A stretch of DNA of 64,000 nucleotides from Stomoxys calcitrans. Taxonomy: Eukaryota > Arthropoda > Insecta > Diptera > Muscidae. The stretch's first letter is position 1; each line of letters begins with the position of its first letter. Below are positions 10,411 to 23,700 of the stretch, piece after piece. The notes under the pieces were generated by a model, which searched no databases, was not told the origin of the DNA, and saw only the letters and a program-made list of their open reading frames with translations. The DNA is taken from positions 92,262,245-92,326,244 of the forward strand of contig NC_081554.1 in the NCBI RefSeq assembly GCF_963082655.1, read 5' to 3'. A program made the position numbers and the translations under genes.

Positions 10411-13400
10411 TAACCAATGTACATAAAACTGTTGTGGGACAGAAGAAATGGGATTTGCATCAAGACTAACGGTACACTTTTTGTCCCGGATATCTTAAGG
10501 GCGCTGGAGGTGCTTGTCATGACGGGCAAAAAAAGCAAGCCATGGTCAGGGGATGTATTTGATTCCCGGGGTTTCTTTTTGCTTGATATGGTGGTGTATT
10601 GTTACTAATTGCCTTCCCGATTAGGGCTGGGATATTGGAATGAGACCACTCCCGAGAGTCGTCTAGGCTAGCTGGTAACCGAAACAATTTCCCTCCCTGC
10701 ATATAGGGTCATGTAACAAAAGGTATGGAAGCGTAATCTCAATTTTAAAAATGGCTCGAAATTCTAGTATTTCTTCTGTGGTCGTTTTATGTTCGTTAGC
10801 AACAGCAACACGGGTTACTGAAATAGTCCCACTGCATTGTTGTGTAACAACCCTGTGATAACAACGTTAGCATTTGTTGCATTAGCAGTGTTAACATTGC
10901 AGCGTTTTTTTTATTATCACGACATGTGTATGTTTATTGTATTAGTATTTCTACTGTGTCTAATCTTATCTTTTGCTAGTGCAATTGTACGTGTACATTG
11001 CTTTGGAAAATTTTTAGTGTAATCAAAAAGCAATAAAGTTATTTACTTTTTGTCAAATACGTCTTAAATATCAACGTTCATTGAGGGTGTATTTGTTCTG
11101 CTTTATTTTTACTGCATTGTGATGAAATATTTTACACGTTATACTACTGTTTGTGCTTGAAGAGAAGATTCAAATCTTATCATTGACAAATAATTTATTG
11201 CTGGTGTTTGTAGGTGTAGGTATTCTTGAGCGTTAGAAAAGAAAGATGTTAACATAAATATTTTGCACGAATGGTGCCTTTATCCGAAACATAAAATCAC
11301 AAAAAAAAGATATTTAAATTTTTTGTGATGTAATTTGGTTGGGATTGCAAATGTCCCAAATTTGTCCGTTTTAAGGCATAGCTCTCATACAAAGCTATCA
11401 TCGGATTTAACTTGTAAATACTAAGGAGTGCAGAATTGTTAGCCTATTTGGCACAAAAATTGCATGTTATGTTCATTATAAACCTTGCATCATGCATATC
11501 AAGTAAGTTTCATATAGTTCCATCCAAACCTGATGTAGCTCCCCCTGAAACCGATCTTCCAATTTGACGTCCCGATTCCATTGGGTCGTAATCCTTTAAC
11601 GATTTGGCTGAAGTTTTTTTTTGCACAAGGTGTTCGAATGTTTCTATCAATATATGATGTATGCGCCTACCAAATATGTATAACTATTTTCAGGTTTGAG
11701 ATCTTCAGGAGAAATTGGCCTATGTGATTTATAGTGAAGGGCGTATAGCGTTCGTATTGGTAGAAAAGTTCATATTCGTGTTTCTGTGATATATTAAGCG
11801 GTTTAATGACATTTATTGGGATAAAATTGCATTATTCCTTAATAAAGCCAATTGTTCAATATGTGGGCGGAATACGAGAATAGTTAATTTCAGAGTTGAT
11901 AATAAATACGATTATAACTGAAATCAAAATCAAACACATAGTTTTTTTTACAGATTTGTTGTGTAGTTGTTGACATTTTAAAGCACCAGTCGCAAAACAA
12001 ATTCGACAGTTGTTGAGAAAAAGTAAACACAAAAACAATATAATATTATTTTATTAATTAGTAGTACATTTTATTTTTTATGTGTTTTATATATTTATTT
12101 GTTCCTTTTCTTGTTTTTGTTTCATCATTTACTTATTTTTGTTTTTTCTAATATCTATTGATCTTTCCCATTTGTGCTAATATTTAGTTTTATTTTTCAA
12201 ATACATTCAACTTGGAGCTGAAAAAATACCCCTAATGTGAAACAAATAAATCTGATTTTTATAAAGAGAATTGAAAAACTTAAATTACAAAAAATACTCT
12301 TTTCAAAACACAAACACAGAAAAACCATAAAGAAACTTATAAAAAAAAAATATTTAAAAATTTCGTACCTTCATATCCAAATTGTTTCTTTGTTTTTATT
12401 TTAATTTAAAGTTACTACAATATATTTCCAGAAAACACATACTTCTAATACTTATATACACCCAACACACATACCAAAAATATCGTTTGCATTCTAAGTT
12501 TTTTGTTTGTTGTTTTAATTTTATGTTTTGGTTTTAATGTACAAATCGAAATGTGTATTTGTGTTGTTACTTGTTCGTTATATTTTTTGTTTTTTATTGT
12601 ATTTTTGCAAATTTTCGTTTTATGAGTTTTTACTATACTGTAATTATTTGTGACTTTTCAGTTGAGTATTCTACGTTTGTTTCATTTTTATTACTTTTTT
12701 TGTGGCAAAACTATTTTTATGTTTAAGAATTTACAAAAATAAAGCAAATTTGTCATACGCTTTAAAAGAAGGTGATAATGAGGAACAAAACCCTAAAACC
12801 GGAAAAACACACCCAGTATTTTCAACAATATGAAATAAGCTAAAGTATGACTTCAAAGATATGTAAATCACCTAAAGGTGGGTAATAAGTTGGTGTTTTA
12901 CAGTGACAATCAAGGTAAACGCTACAAAAATCTTAATGAAAACTGCAAATGTCACATTGTCACAATTTTTTTGCGTTGACATTTATTATCCAAAACTATG
13001 AACATTGTAGATTTTCATTGGAAAACACAAACTTAGTACCGGTCAAACTAAGTACCGTAAGCGTTTTAAAACATCGTTTGTTGAATGAGGATTATTCGAT
13101 TTTGCGGGCTACTAAACAATATTTTGGCAGAAAAAACATCCAAACCTCATGGATAGTGCTGCAACATCAATACTACCAATTAAAACTTTTTTTATGTTGC
13201 ACTGCTATGCTTAAATCGTGTGAAAATCATAAGTTTGTATATACTTTCAAAACGCTTCATACTACTTCTGTTAGCATTTTTGATATTGAATTTTGAGCGT
13301 TTTCTGTCCGAATCATATTAAAGTACAATCTGGATGGTCTGTTGCGTTTAGTATGGGCGATCCTAAAAACGGGAAAATCAGCTGATAGATCGTAATACAG

Positions 13401-14535
13401 CAATTAATCCGTTCATCGGTCCGTTTTCATTTCAAGATCAGTTGTACAATGTTTGAAAAATCTTGGTTAAGGTATGATTATATACAGTGTTATGATCTTG
13501 GCATGTTTAAATATTATTTATTTTAAATAATAATTTCAAAGAAATAAAATACCGCGATAGACTTCAAAAGCCATTGTAGTAGTACGACAAACAGGCTTTA
13601 ATTGTTAACAATTTATTCTAACACGCTTCGAATTGCATTTGGCATTAAGCAATTTTTATTTCCTTTGATTAAATGGCTTTAGCGGAGTAAGTGGCCATTG
13701 ATGCCACTCTACGAATGCAAACCATGGGTTTATTACAACCCTGCGTCACCTTTAAATAACAAATTAACTGATTAGTTCACAGCAGGGTTTGACTTTTCAG
13801 TGTGATAAGTATCTTTTTCTGCCATCAACTGGGTGTGTATTACAAGCAGAACATTTTCCCTTCTTGTCTTCTTGTGCGTTTCGGAATTTGCTTTGTTTAA
13901 ATAAACTTTGTAATAAAGAAAATTAGCAAGCAAAAAAAAAAAAAAACAAAAAAGACAATAATAACATAGAAATTCAACAAACGATTTGACTTAACAAAAA
14001 TATTGTACATAATTTATATGAATCTTAAAACATGCAAACCACCTCTGTCTACTACAACTTGTACTTCTACCACCGCCATCATTACTACTACTACTAATTA
14101 CTATTTTGCTGCTACTAACATCGCGTTACAACTGCGTGCGTGCGTACGTCAATATCGTGGCGCATTGGTCCGTCTTCAACTAATTTCCATGTTACGAACT
14201 GAAAAACTTGCTTAAATCAACTGTGAAATGATGCAAATATGGTTGACGACGATACGCAATGAAAATTTTAATAACAATAAAAACGATGAACAACAACGAC
14301 CACTGACGAATGGTCATCATCACCTGTAATGTCCCAAACAATGCCAACAATAATGTGTGTGTGTGTTGATGATGCCAACAATAATAACAACCATTTATTT
14401 ATTTACAAAACACGCAAATTTGTGTTGATGAACTGCTGGTGGTGGTGGCAATTGCGAATGCCAAAAATGAACATTTGTGCGCTAATATTGTGCTTTGCTC
14501 CGCCCCCGCCCTTCGCACTGGATTATGGATTTTAG
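10411..14535. other. Upstream or first-intron DNA of Bsg; no exon identified
   Basis: Mostly AT-rich, with a diverged family A repeat at about 11325-11720 (CCGATTCCATTGGG, GATTTGGCTGAAG). 13.9-14.4 kb has A-rich runs, GCGTGCGTGCGT and CAACAA segments like insect 5' UTR. A signal-like hydrophobic ORF lies at 10924 (starting MCMFIVLVFLLCLILSFASA), but the phase-1 GT sites near it are weak. No start exon is claimed. Confidence 0.45.
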
Positions 14536-14751
14536 TAAATGACGTTGAAGATTCAACAGAATTTGAGTTCGATACAGCACTTTACTATGGTGATTCGACG
14601 GTTAATCTGGGTGAACGTTTTTCAATTACATGCATTATACCCATAACAGATCCAATAAATTGGCTGAAGGACGAAGAACCCATAAAGCTTCATAATTTAC
14701 GACACGGCCATGATGAGCATTCATATGTCTTAAGTGAAAGTGCTATTGAGG
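14536..14751 (+). CDS. Bsg: Bsg exon: first half of the isoform-specific N-terminal Ig domain
   Basis: The acceptor is TTTTAG at 14530-14535 and the donor is GTGAGT at 14752. The exon encodes an Ig V-set-like half with the first core Cys in FSITC and the Trp in PINWLKDEEP. The open frame runs upstream to a stop at 14385 but contains no ATG, so this is not a first coding exon. The exon is 72 codons long with phase 1 at both ends, so it can be skipped in frame. Together with the next exon it completes an Ig domain absent from short isoforms. Confidence 0.85.
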
Positions 14752-17700
14752 GTGAGTTTAGATCTCAGTGATTATAAGGATGATGATGATAAGGTCTCTG
14801 TGTTGCTCCCACTTCCTTTCCCCTCCACCCTAATATCTGTGCGACGTGTGGTTGGGTGTTTGTCCCACCTTCTTACTAACATACATTTGTTATATAAATG
14901 AAAATAAAAATTTACTTAACCACAGCACACACATGTACATCCTACTCAGAGGTTAAGTGTGGAGTGTTGATGTTAAGTGCGTGTATGTGTCAGTTTGGGC
15001 GGTTTATTTAAATTTTCTCTTCATATTCTCTATCTCTGTCTCACACCATTCGTTCTTTTGAAGTTATTTATTAAAGAACTTAGTGTTGTATTTAATTACA
15101 CATAAAACTCCTTGGCCCAACAGCAGGAAGTTAAAGGTTATGATTTGCTTAAAAGCAGAAAACCTTGTAGGTGTTACATGACCAGAAAATTATGACCTTT
15201 GACATGCCATCAATTTCGTCAAACTCGAATTCATAATGGGTCGAGCTGAACTCTGAAACATTTTTAAGTTGGCCAAATATATATATTTGTGTAGACCAAA
15301 AAAATTATTTAATTTGGCACAATGTTTACATTATTAAATTTCTGCAAAAAGATCAAGATTTTAAAATTTATTATAAATTTACGCTTCATTGCTTAGAAAT
15401 CCCTATCAACGAGCTTGTAGTGTAGTTTTTACTTGCCTGTACAAACGGTCACAGAAACATCTGATATAAAATATCCCTACCTATTTGAGAGATCTTACAC
15501 TTTGGCCTGTCAAAGTATGAATATTTCAATAAAGGCTAAAATAAAATGCGCGCGTTGGTTGAAAGAAATGCAACTTTGCAATCAAATGTCAAAAAAGCAT
15601 TTAAGCGTTTTTAACAATTTTTAACTTTGGTGCCTTAAAAAAACTACTTCACGAATGGCAACACTGAATGACGCTCGACTTCAGTAGTCAAAGTTGTAAA
15701 TACTTTAACTTAAACCTAGTACAGATTTCATTCGCAGCGAAAATGCCGCGACAGAACATAAACAAAATTTATACTGCCGTAGCGACATGTCGCTACTATT
15801 TTACTAATAGAACTCAGTATCACTTCTACGAAATGTGTTCGCATTTTCCTCGTCACCATTTTTTTATAATGCATTTCGACAGTTATTCGGGCTAAAAATC
15901 GAAGTCAGTACTAGGCTCTATGCGCGTTGCTTTTGTGAGATTTGTTGCGGAGTTGCTTTTTTTCAATGCAAGGATCAAAAACAAAGCTCAAAGTGTTCCA
16001 GGCCAACAGAATGAGCTTTGTTATTAGCGTCACGTTGCAAAAATGCAACTCTGCCTTGGGTCTTATTGTTAGTCCCAATCCCAATTTAAGATATTTAAAT
16101 TAGTAAGACATTTAGGAAACCTTTTTTTCATAATAAGCCGAGTAGAAAATGTTGAACATATTGGAAAGAAAAACGTGGAATGCTTATAAATTATTTATTG
16201 GAAAGTCTAGAGACCGGTGTTTTAAAAATAACTATTGAATTGATGGTGAGGCGAATCAGTAAATATTAAGAGAGGAAGATACAAATCAAATTATCATGGG
16301 CCTAGCGTTAACTTAGTTTACTGGTTTACAAAACGAAAACCCCTCCAGACGTCTAGATGTTCCTTTCCTGTATTTATTCATCATCCTGCAGATAGGCTCA
16401 CTATGCCTTTGATTGTGTTTTGATTTTCTGCTATTTAAATGATCTTTCACTGAGTGTTTTGGTTTATGTCGTCCGTCCACCAAACAGGTGAAAAGCACAA
16501 AATTGAAGCTCACATAACAGTGCGTCATGCCCTGAAAGTCCATGAGGGAAAATATCAGTGCAACAATTTACACAGCAGTTATCACATGTTGCAAGTACGC
16601 ACTCCCGATCCAGACAAACCCGAAACGTTATCGCCATTTCTGATACAACAGCATCACATGGGTGGCAGCCGAAATCGCAATGAGGAATATCAACGATATT
16701 TTCCCACTGAATCGGGATATGTAACCATACATGATCTAACACCAAGTCAATCCGATGAAGATGACTTGTTCACACGCACCTGGGAGCCAACGGAACCAGA
16801 AACACCGCCACAAATACTAGCACTGCCAACGAAAAAACCAATTACAACGACAACCAGTGGACAGCAACATCATCGCAGCCATCATCATGCGCCGCATGAG
16901 CATGATGTACACCTGCCACATATCCAACAAATGGAACATGACCTAAAGCACAAGTTATTTCTCATAAATACCACGCATTTTGATGGTAGTCCCGTTGCAT
17001 CTATGGACACACGGTATCACAATAAGACAAAAGGTGTTGGTCTGGTTGGCATGGATTTGAATCCACCACCCACACCGCCTCACTATACGACTGAATCGTG
17101 GAGGCCCACAGGTATTTTTTATGCAGCAACTCCACCAAGTTTTCCGCCACCACGTACAACTCCAGCTCCGGCTACGGCGCCACCCCCACCACCACCACAA
17201 GCGGGTATGATGCCTTATTACCATGGTATGCCAGCGCCCTATTATGTGCCGGGCTATCAACACAAGACCCATAGTGGCTATCAGATGGCTCCTGCATCGC
17301 CAGGTGTCGGAGGAGGAATCCAACAGCAGCAAACGCCATACCATATTCCACCACCCAATTACTATTATCCACAATATCTGCCACCACCGCCGCCCGCACA
17401 GCAGCAACATCCCCATCAATATTACAATCCGATGGTGACGTTTCCCTCGCATGCACCGGGAGCTATGCACATGCCCGGCAGTGGCCAACAACAGCTGCAG
17501 CATCCCCCAATCACTTATTATCCGCATCCATTTCAGCATTACGCTCAAATGCCTACAAATCAACAGTTTGTGCCGATGCCGGTAGATAGAGCGGCGACAT
17601 CAGCACCAATCTTTGCTCCAGGAGCGGCATCAGGTGGTCTTCAACAACAACAACAACAACAACAGCAGCAGCAGCAACAGCAAAAACAAAAACAACAGCT

Positions 17701-20700
17701 TCAGCAGCAACAACAGCAGCCACCTCAGCTAGTTTTTCCGGGCGTGGTGACAAACGTCTTGGTTCCCAGCAATATTTCACTTATTAACTCTGTCGATAAT
17801 GGTGAGATTCATAACTTTAGCTTTTATTGCTAAACAAAACCCAAGAAAAACCAAAGAGAACTCCATCATAATTAATCTTGATCTATGATTTTTCATTCAA
17901 TTCAATTCAATTTCTTCCCTAAATAAGAACAAAAGAAATGTATTTTTTGTTATTCACCTAAAACTCGCCACCCTACCTCTTCATACGCATCCTTTACGTA
18001 TGGTGTACATTTGTTACTTCTCTTTTTTTTCGATACCAATATAAATAGCTAATTAGCTATAGCTCTATAACCTTAAGATATCAATCGTTCGTATTTTGCT
18101 CTGGATCTTTTTGGCATTTCGTCATAGTTCGTTTTGTTTTTCGATCAATAAAAAAAACACCCAGTTGTCACTTTCATGGAATTTTTCCCTTTTGTTTTTT
18201 GTACAATAAATAATTAGTAATTTTTTTATACTAGTACATACATCACTTTGACATTGTATTCTTTCAAATATTTACAATTGCCCTTTCTCGCTAGATAATC
18301 GATCATTCATTGAATCAAGTCACATCTCACTCACCACTCTCATCATGCTGTTGTGCTGCTAGTTGCCCATATGTTTGTTCGTTCGTTCGTTCGTTACTGT
18401 TCTTTAAATGTTCGTTTTTAACGTTCCTTATACATAATTTTTACAAGTTATCGTTCTTGCTGTATATTTTATGCGCTCCGTTCAATCTCTCTCCCGCTAA
18501 ATAGTTTTTTGTTTTTGTCAAATATCTTAATTTTGTTTTCGTTTATTTGGCTCTTTTGTACACTTTTCTACGCTCTACTCTCTAATCTCTTGTTTAAATT
18601 TCTCCTTGCTCTCTTTCTTGGTGTTTTTATAGTCTTATGGGTTTCTTGTCAAATATATTTATTTAATTTGAATTGAACTGTTGTTTGCTTTTGTTCTTAT
18701 AATCTGTTGTCGTTTTTTGTTTTAAGTGAAACACATGTTATTGAATTATTTGTTTTTATTTTTGACATTTCTTGGACTTTTGTTCAAAGCTTTGAGAACG
18801 TTTACACAATTTTAAGCAATATTTTTACGTATATACCAAACTGATATTTACAATTTACATAAACAAAAGTAATGTTATAACAATAATTATTTCTTCTATT
18901 TAAATTTAAACACACACAAAAAACCCTTTGTTGGAATTTTTTATTCAATAAAATAAATAATTTAAAATTTTGTATAATTGTACAGCAAATTCATCTATAA
19001 AAACAGTTTGGATACATTAAACAACCCGAGTAAAACTATTGTTATGATCAGATCCAATTATATCTGCCATCGGATATAATTGGATCAAATTCGATAAAAG
19101 TAGACAAAATTGGATAAAATTTTATCCCAAATTAGTTTTACTAGGTCTAATTTTTCCTCACTTTTTGAATCAAATGAATGGCTTTCGTTCGCCTATCATC
19201 AAAATCAGCTGCTTAACTCAATAAAATCAGCAGATTTCATTTGTTTGAGTGACAGAACCCTAAATGATTTGACTGTTCTGTATTTTAGCTCTTTTCATTG
19301 GATATTTTAGCCCTTTTCAACGTAGCAAATTGCAAAATTGCCACCCAAAAATACGGGATAGGTGACAATTAGTGTTATTAATTCAAACAAACACATTTTT
19401 TTTGTGTGAAAATAAAATTTATTGATTCATATGACAAAAATAGTCTTAATATCAGAATTCATTCATTTGGCGGGAATAGGCCGGTATTTTGACCAAATTG
19501 TTCGTGACAATGGCTTTCTTTGCGCATCTATACTGTCAGATTTTTTAAGTCATTAGTCATTGCTCTCTGAAAAAGCCTAAATAAAAAATTCCATTGTGGA
19601 CGAAATGAATTGCGGAATATGACTTTTTAGCCATTCTTGGTTTACACGTTCTCTATTAGAGCTGGCAAAATATCGATGGTACTGTTGATAGTAAATTTTT
19701 TGACAGAATATCGATTGATATTTTTCCGATGCTATAGTATCGCAAAAATAAAATTTTTTGCAAAACTAAACAAAAATAAGCAATCCGACACTGAAGGTAT
19801 CCTTTAAGATACACTGCGCCCATAGAGGGCGCAATTTTCATCCGATTAGGCCAACATTTTGTACAATGATTTCTCTCGTGACTTCCAACTGACTTTATTA
19901 ACCCTGGTTTTATTTGGTCTGTGCATTGATATTGCTCCTATATAAATCGATGATAGGAAATTAACGATAGTATCGATACTATCGATATTTTGGTTGCCTT
20001 TTGTAACTTGTAAAGCTTTATCTTGAGCTCGTTTTCAACCTATGCTGCATTCTTTCACGTATTTCATATTCTCAGAACTATAGCCATGTGATTGCCACTA
20101 GTTTCCGGTTTTTAAACAACAAAGAAGGCGTAAACAAATGACAAGAACTGTCTAAAATTCAAAAAAAATATGTGCCGACTGGTTGTTTTTCGCAACCTTA
20201 TCAAGTGGATTCCGGGCTGGATCTAGTATAATTGGATTTTACATGGGGGTCAATGTTGGTATCATGGTTCAATATAAGGGAAAATCTTACTACGAGTGTA
20301 CGCAACGTACTAAAAGGTACTTAATGTTGTCCCATAGGTAATAAGTGAAAGAATAAAGATAAGATCTTAAAAGCTTGATAAGCTTGTGGTATTGGTGGAA
20401 AATAGACTTTTACACGGAATTTAAAACGATAAGATATAGAAAATTTTTATGAGTTACACTAAAATTACGCGTCAGAAATGCTTTTATTCTTAAAACTTCG
20501 CCTTGCATTAGCCTTTCAGGACGTGAATAACCCTCTTGCGAAAAACTAACTTCAGACCGTCACATCAAAATCAAGGGCACGATTTAAATGGCACGTTACT
20601 ATATTTGGTACTCGAAAAGCAAGATATTTGAAATAAATTTTCGAACATTTGAATTTCTATAGAAATGGTCAAATTTATTATCAGAAGGACGAGATTTTTA

Positions 20701-23700
20701 CAATTTATTACTTTCGTTTACTAATAGTTCCAACTCTCGTCTAAAATCCGAGGATCCTAGCTTCAGCTATTCGTAGAAGATAAATTAGTTATGGATGAGC
20801 GCTGTCGGTAAAACACGGAAGCTTAATGTGGATTTTGGACCCATAGGTCCAAAACTCTTTTTAAAATTCAATCGGAAAACTCTTTTTAAAATTCGTCGAA
20901 GATTCCGATTTTGATAACCACTTGTGTTTTTTTTGTCCACACAAGTTAACGCACCCTAAAGCATATCACCGGAGGATGCCATTAATTTCATAGCGAAAAG
21001 AGTCGGTGATAAGTGGAAGGGTAATAACGTGGATGCAACTAAAGAGGGCAAATTCCATTATTTCTAGATATATCCGGAGGTGGTGAGGAGGTCCTGGGTC
21101 AGGAGGAGTCCTTGTGGGGCCATCGACTGCAAGACAATCAACCGTATCCTTAGTGGACATTGTTTCTGTTCGAATTGGGGGTGTTGGCTTCCCCCCTTTG
21201 CGACACAGGCACCGTCGAGGAGATACCGGATCATGTAATTTTTGAATGCAATAAATACACAGGGTTTTTTTCAGGGACGCTATTATTTTTGCCGTTTTTT
21301 GACATTTCTCTGCAGTAAGGTTTGCCATTTTATGATGGCAAAATATACGAGCCAACAACGAGTAGCAATTATTAAAATTTACTATTGAAATTCGGGGTCA
21401 GTGGCCTCAACGTTAAGAGCGCTACGTCCAATTTAGCGATAGGGCTCATTTCTGGCTGAATGGCTTCGTCAATAAGCAAAATCGCATTAACCTCATAGCG
21501 AACGTCAAAATTAATTTATTAGAAACCAAGTTTTGAGAACGTGTTCTCATGAAATGGTCCAGTCGATTGGACGCCTCAGTCGTGCTATTTGACGCCGTTA
21601 GACTATTTCCAGTGGGGTTACGTGAAGTCTATGGTCCAGACAAGATATATTCATTTACAGGTAGTGGCAGTTGTCCAATAACAAAATATTGAGTGCACTA
21701 TCTGTCAAAATCAGTGATTAGTGCAACTCTGATTTTGAGTATGTAACTACTTCGCGCCATTTTTCGTTGTTTGTGTTTGTTATGGTTCTTAACTAGAATG
21801 CACACACACAACCAAAACTCGTTAACACTTCGCGAGAAAAAAATTGTACTCAGGTACACTATCTGGTACTTATGTCATGGTCTATGCCAAGATAAGTTTA
21901 GCAGGTAGGAGCAGTAACCCATCAAAAAATATTCAGTGCACTATCTGTCAAAATCAGTATTAAGTGGAACTCTAATTTTAAATGTGTTTAATAAGTTCGC
22001 GCCATTTTTCGTTGGTTGTGTGTGTAATGGTTCTTAATTATAATGCAAAAAAACAACAAAAACCCGGCGACATAGAGTGCACTTTTTTCGCTAGAAAAAT
22101 TGTATGGGTTTATGCCAACGAGCCAGCGACAATCGATGAACCGCGTACGAATATCGAACGCGAAATTGCAGCAGTATCGGCCGTTATATGCTGGAAAACC
22201 GTCGAAAATTAGGTTCAACGTCTGGACTTCTGCAAGCGTGCCCGTGGTGGCCAAGCAAAAGAAATCGAGTTCCACACATAATGGCATAGAACGTTCTTTC
22301 ACAGAAATTAAGAATTTCATGGATTTTCACAACCATTCTGTTTAATTTACAAAAACTTTTGTAGCGCTCTTATTGAAAAACCCGATGTAATTGTTCAGGC
22401 TTAGTACAATTCATCGAATGTTATGGCCACTCTAAACTCGCTGATATAGTGGATTTTCTTCTTGACTGGATGTTGAAGTTTAATTTCTTTTAATTTCAGT
22501 TTTTTGTTATCGTTTTTTTACTCTCCACCATAGGATTTTTAAATTACGATAAAATCATAAATTCCTCATTTCAAAGACCATTTGAGGCTCCAACTCACTA
22601 GAGCTGTGTGAGTCGGGTATATATGTAAACCCTTATGCACCCAAATCCGGCACTGACATTGAGTGGTCTAATAAATATAAGTCACTGTTGAATTTTGTAT
22701 TTCAAATTTTAACAAAATCGGGTAATAAATAAAGCTTTTATGAGCTTCAAACCCTTTATCGGCATATCGGTCTATATGACAGATATATCTAAATACAGTC
22801 CGATCTTTTCTATATTTGGGTCAGATGGCGGCTGGCCTAAAACTACTTTCTGTTTCAAAATTTCAGCGAAATCGGATAAAAAATAAAGCTTTTATGGGCT
22901 TCATACTCTTTATCAGGAGATCGGTCTGTATGGGAGCTATATCTAGATATAATCCGATCCAAACCATATTTGGGACGGATATCGGGAGAACTAAAACTAC
23001 CCACTGTTTCAAATTTCATCGAAATCGGATAAACAATAAAGATTTTATGGGCTTCGGACCCCTTATCGGCAGATCGGTCTATATGACACTTGTATCTAAA
23101 TATAGTCCGATCCAAACCATATTTGGGACGGATATCGGGAGGCCGAAAACTACCCACTGTTTCAAATTAAATCGAAATCGGATAAACAATAAAGATTTTA
23201 TGGGCTTCAGACCCCTTATCGGCAGATCGGTCTATATGACAGCAATATCTAAATATAGTCTGATCTGAACCATATTTGGGTCCTATGATGGGAGGCCTAA
23301 AGCTACTCACTTTTTCAAATTTCAGCGAAATTTGATAGAAAAAAACAAAACATTTATGGGCATTAGACTCTTTATCGGAAAATCGGTCTATTTAGCAGCT
23401 ACATCCAAATGTCGCCCGATTTGACCCGTTCAAGAATTTAACCAGTGTGCATCAAAAAGACGTATCTGTGTCAAATTTCAGCTCAATATCCCATTTTTTG
23501 AAGGCTGTAAAGTGATTACAACAGACGGACAGACATAAGGACATTGCTAAATCGTCTTAGAATTTTATGACGATCCGAAATATATACACTTTGTATGGTC
23601 GGAAATTGATATTTCGATGTGTTGCAAACGAAATGACTAAATGAATATACCCCCTATCCTTCGGTGGTGGGTATTAAAAATGGTGATGAAGAAAATGCGA

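Noticed and set aside
14329..14535. MNICALILCFAPPPPFALDY as the Bsg signal peptide
   Set aside because: It ends at TAG inside the acceptor of exon 14536 and is out of frame with the Ig domain.
16955..17563. 202-codon - strand open frame opposite the large Bsg exon
   Set aside because: It is the shadow of the Pro/His/Gln-rich exon; its Trp/Arg/Ser-rich composition follows from antisense of CCA/CAC/CAA codons.
22816..23268. 150-codon repeat protein gene
   Set aside because: It is an open frame through a 153-bp noncoding-looking array; neighbouring units in other copies have stops. Kept as a finding about period, not as a gene.
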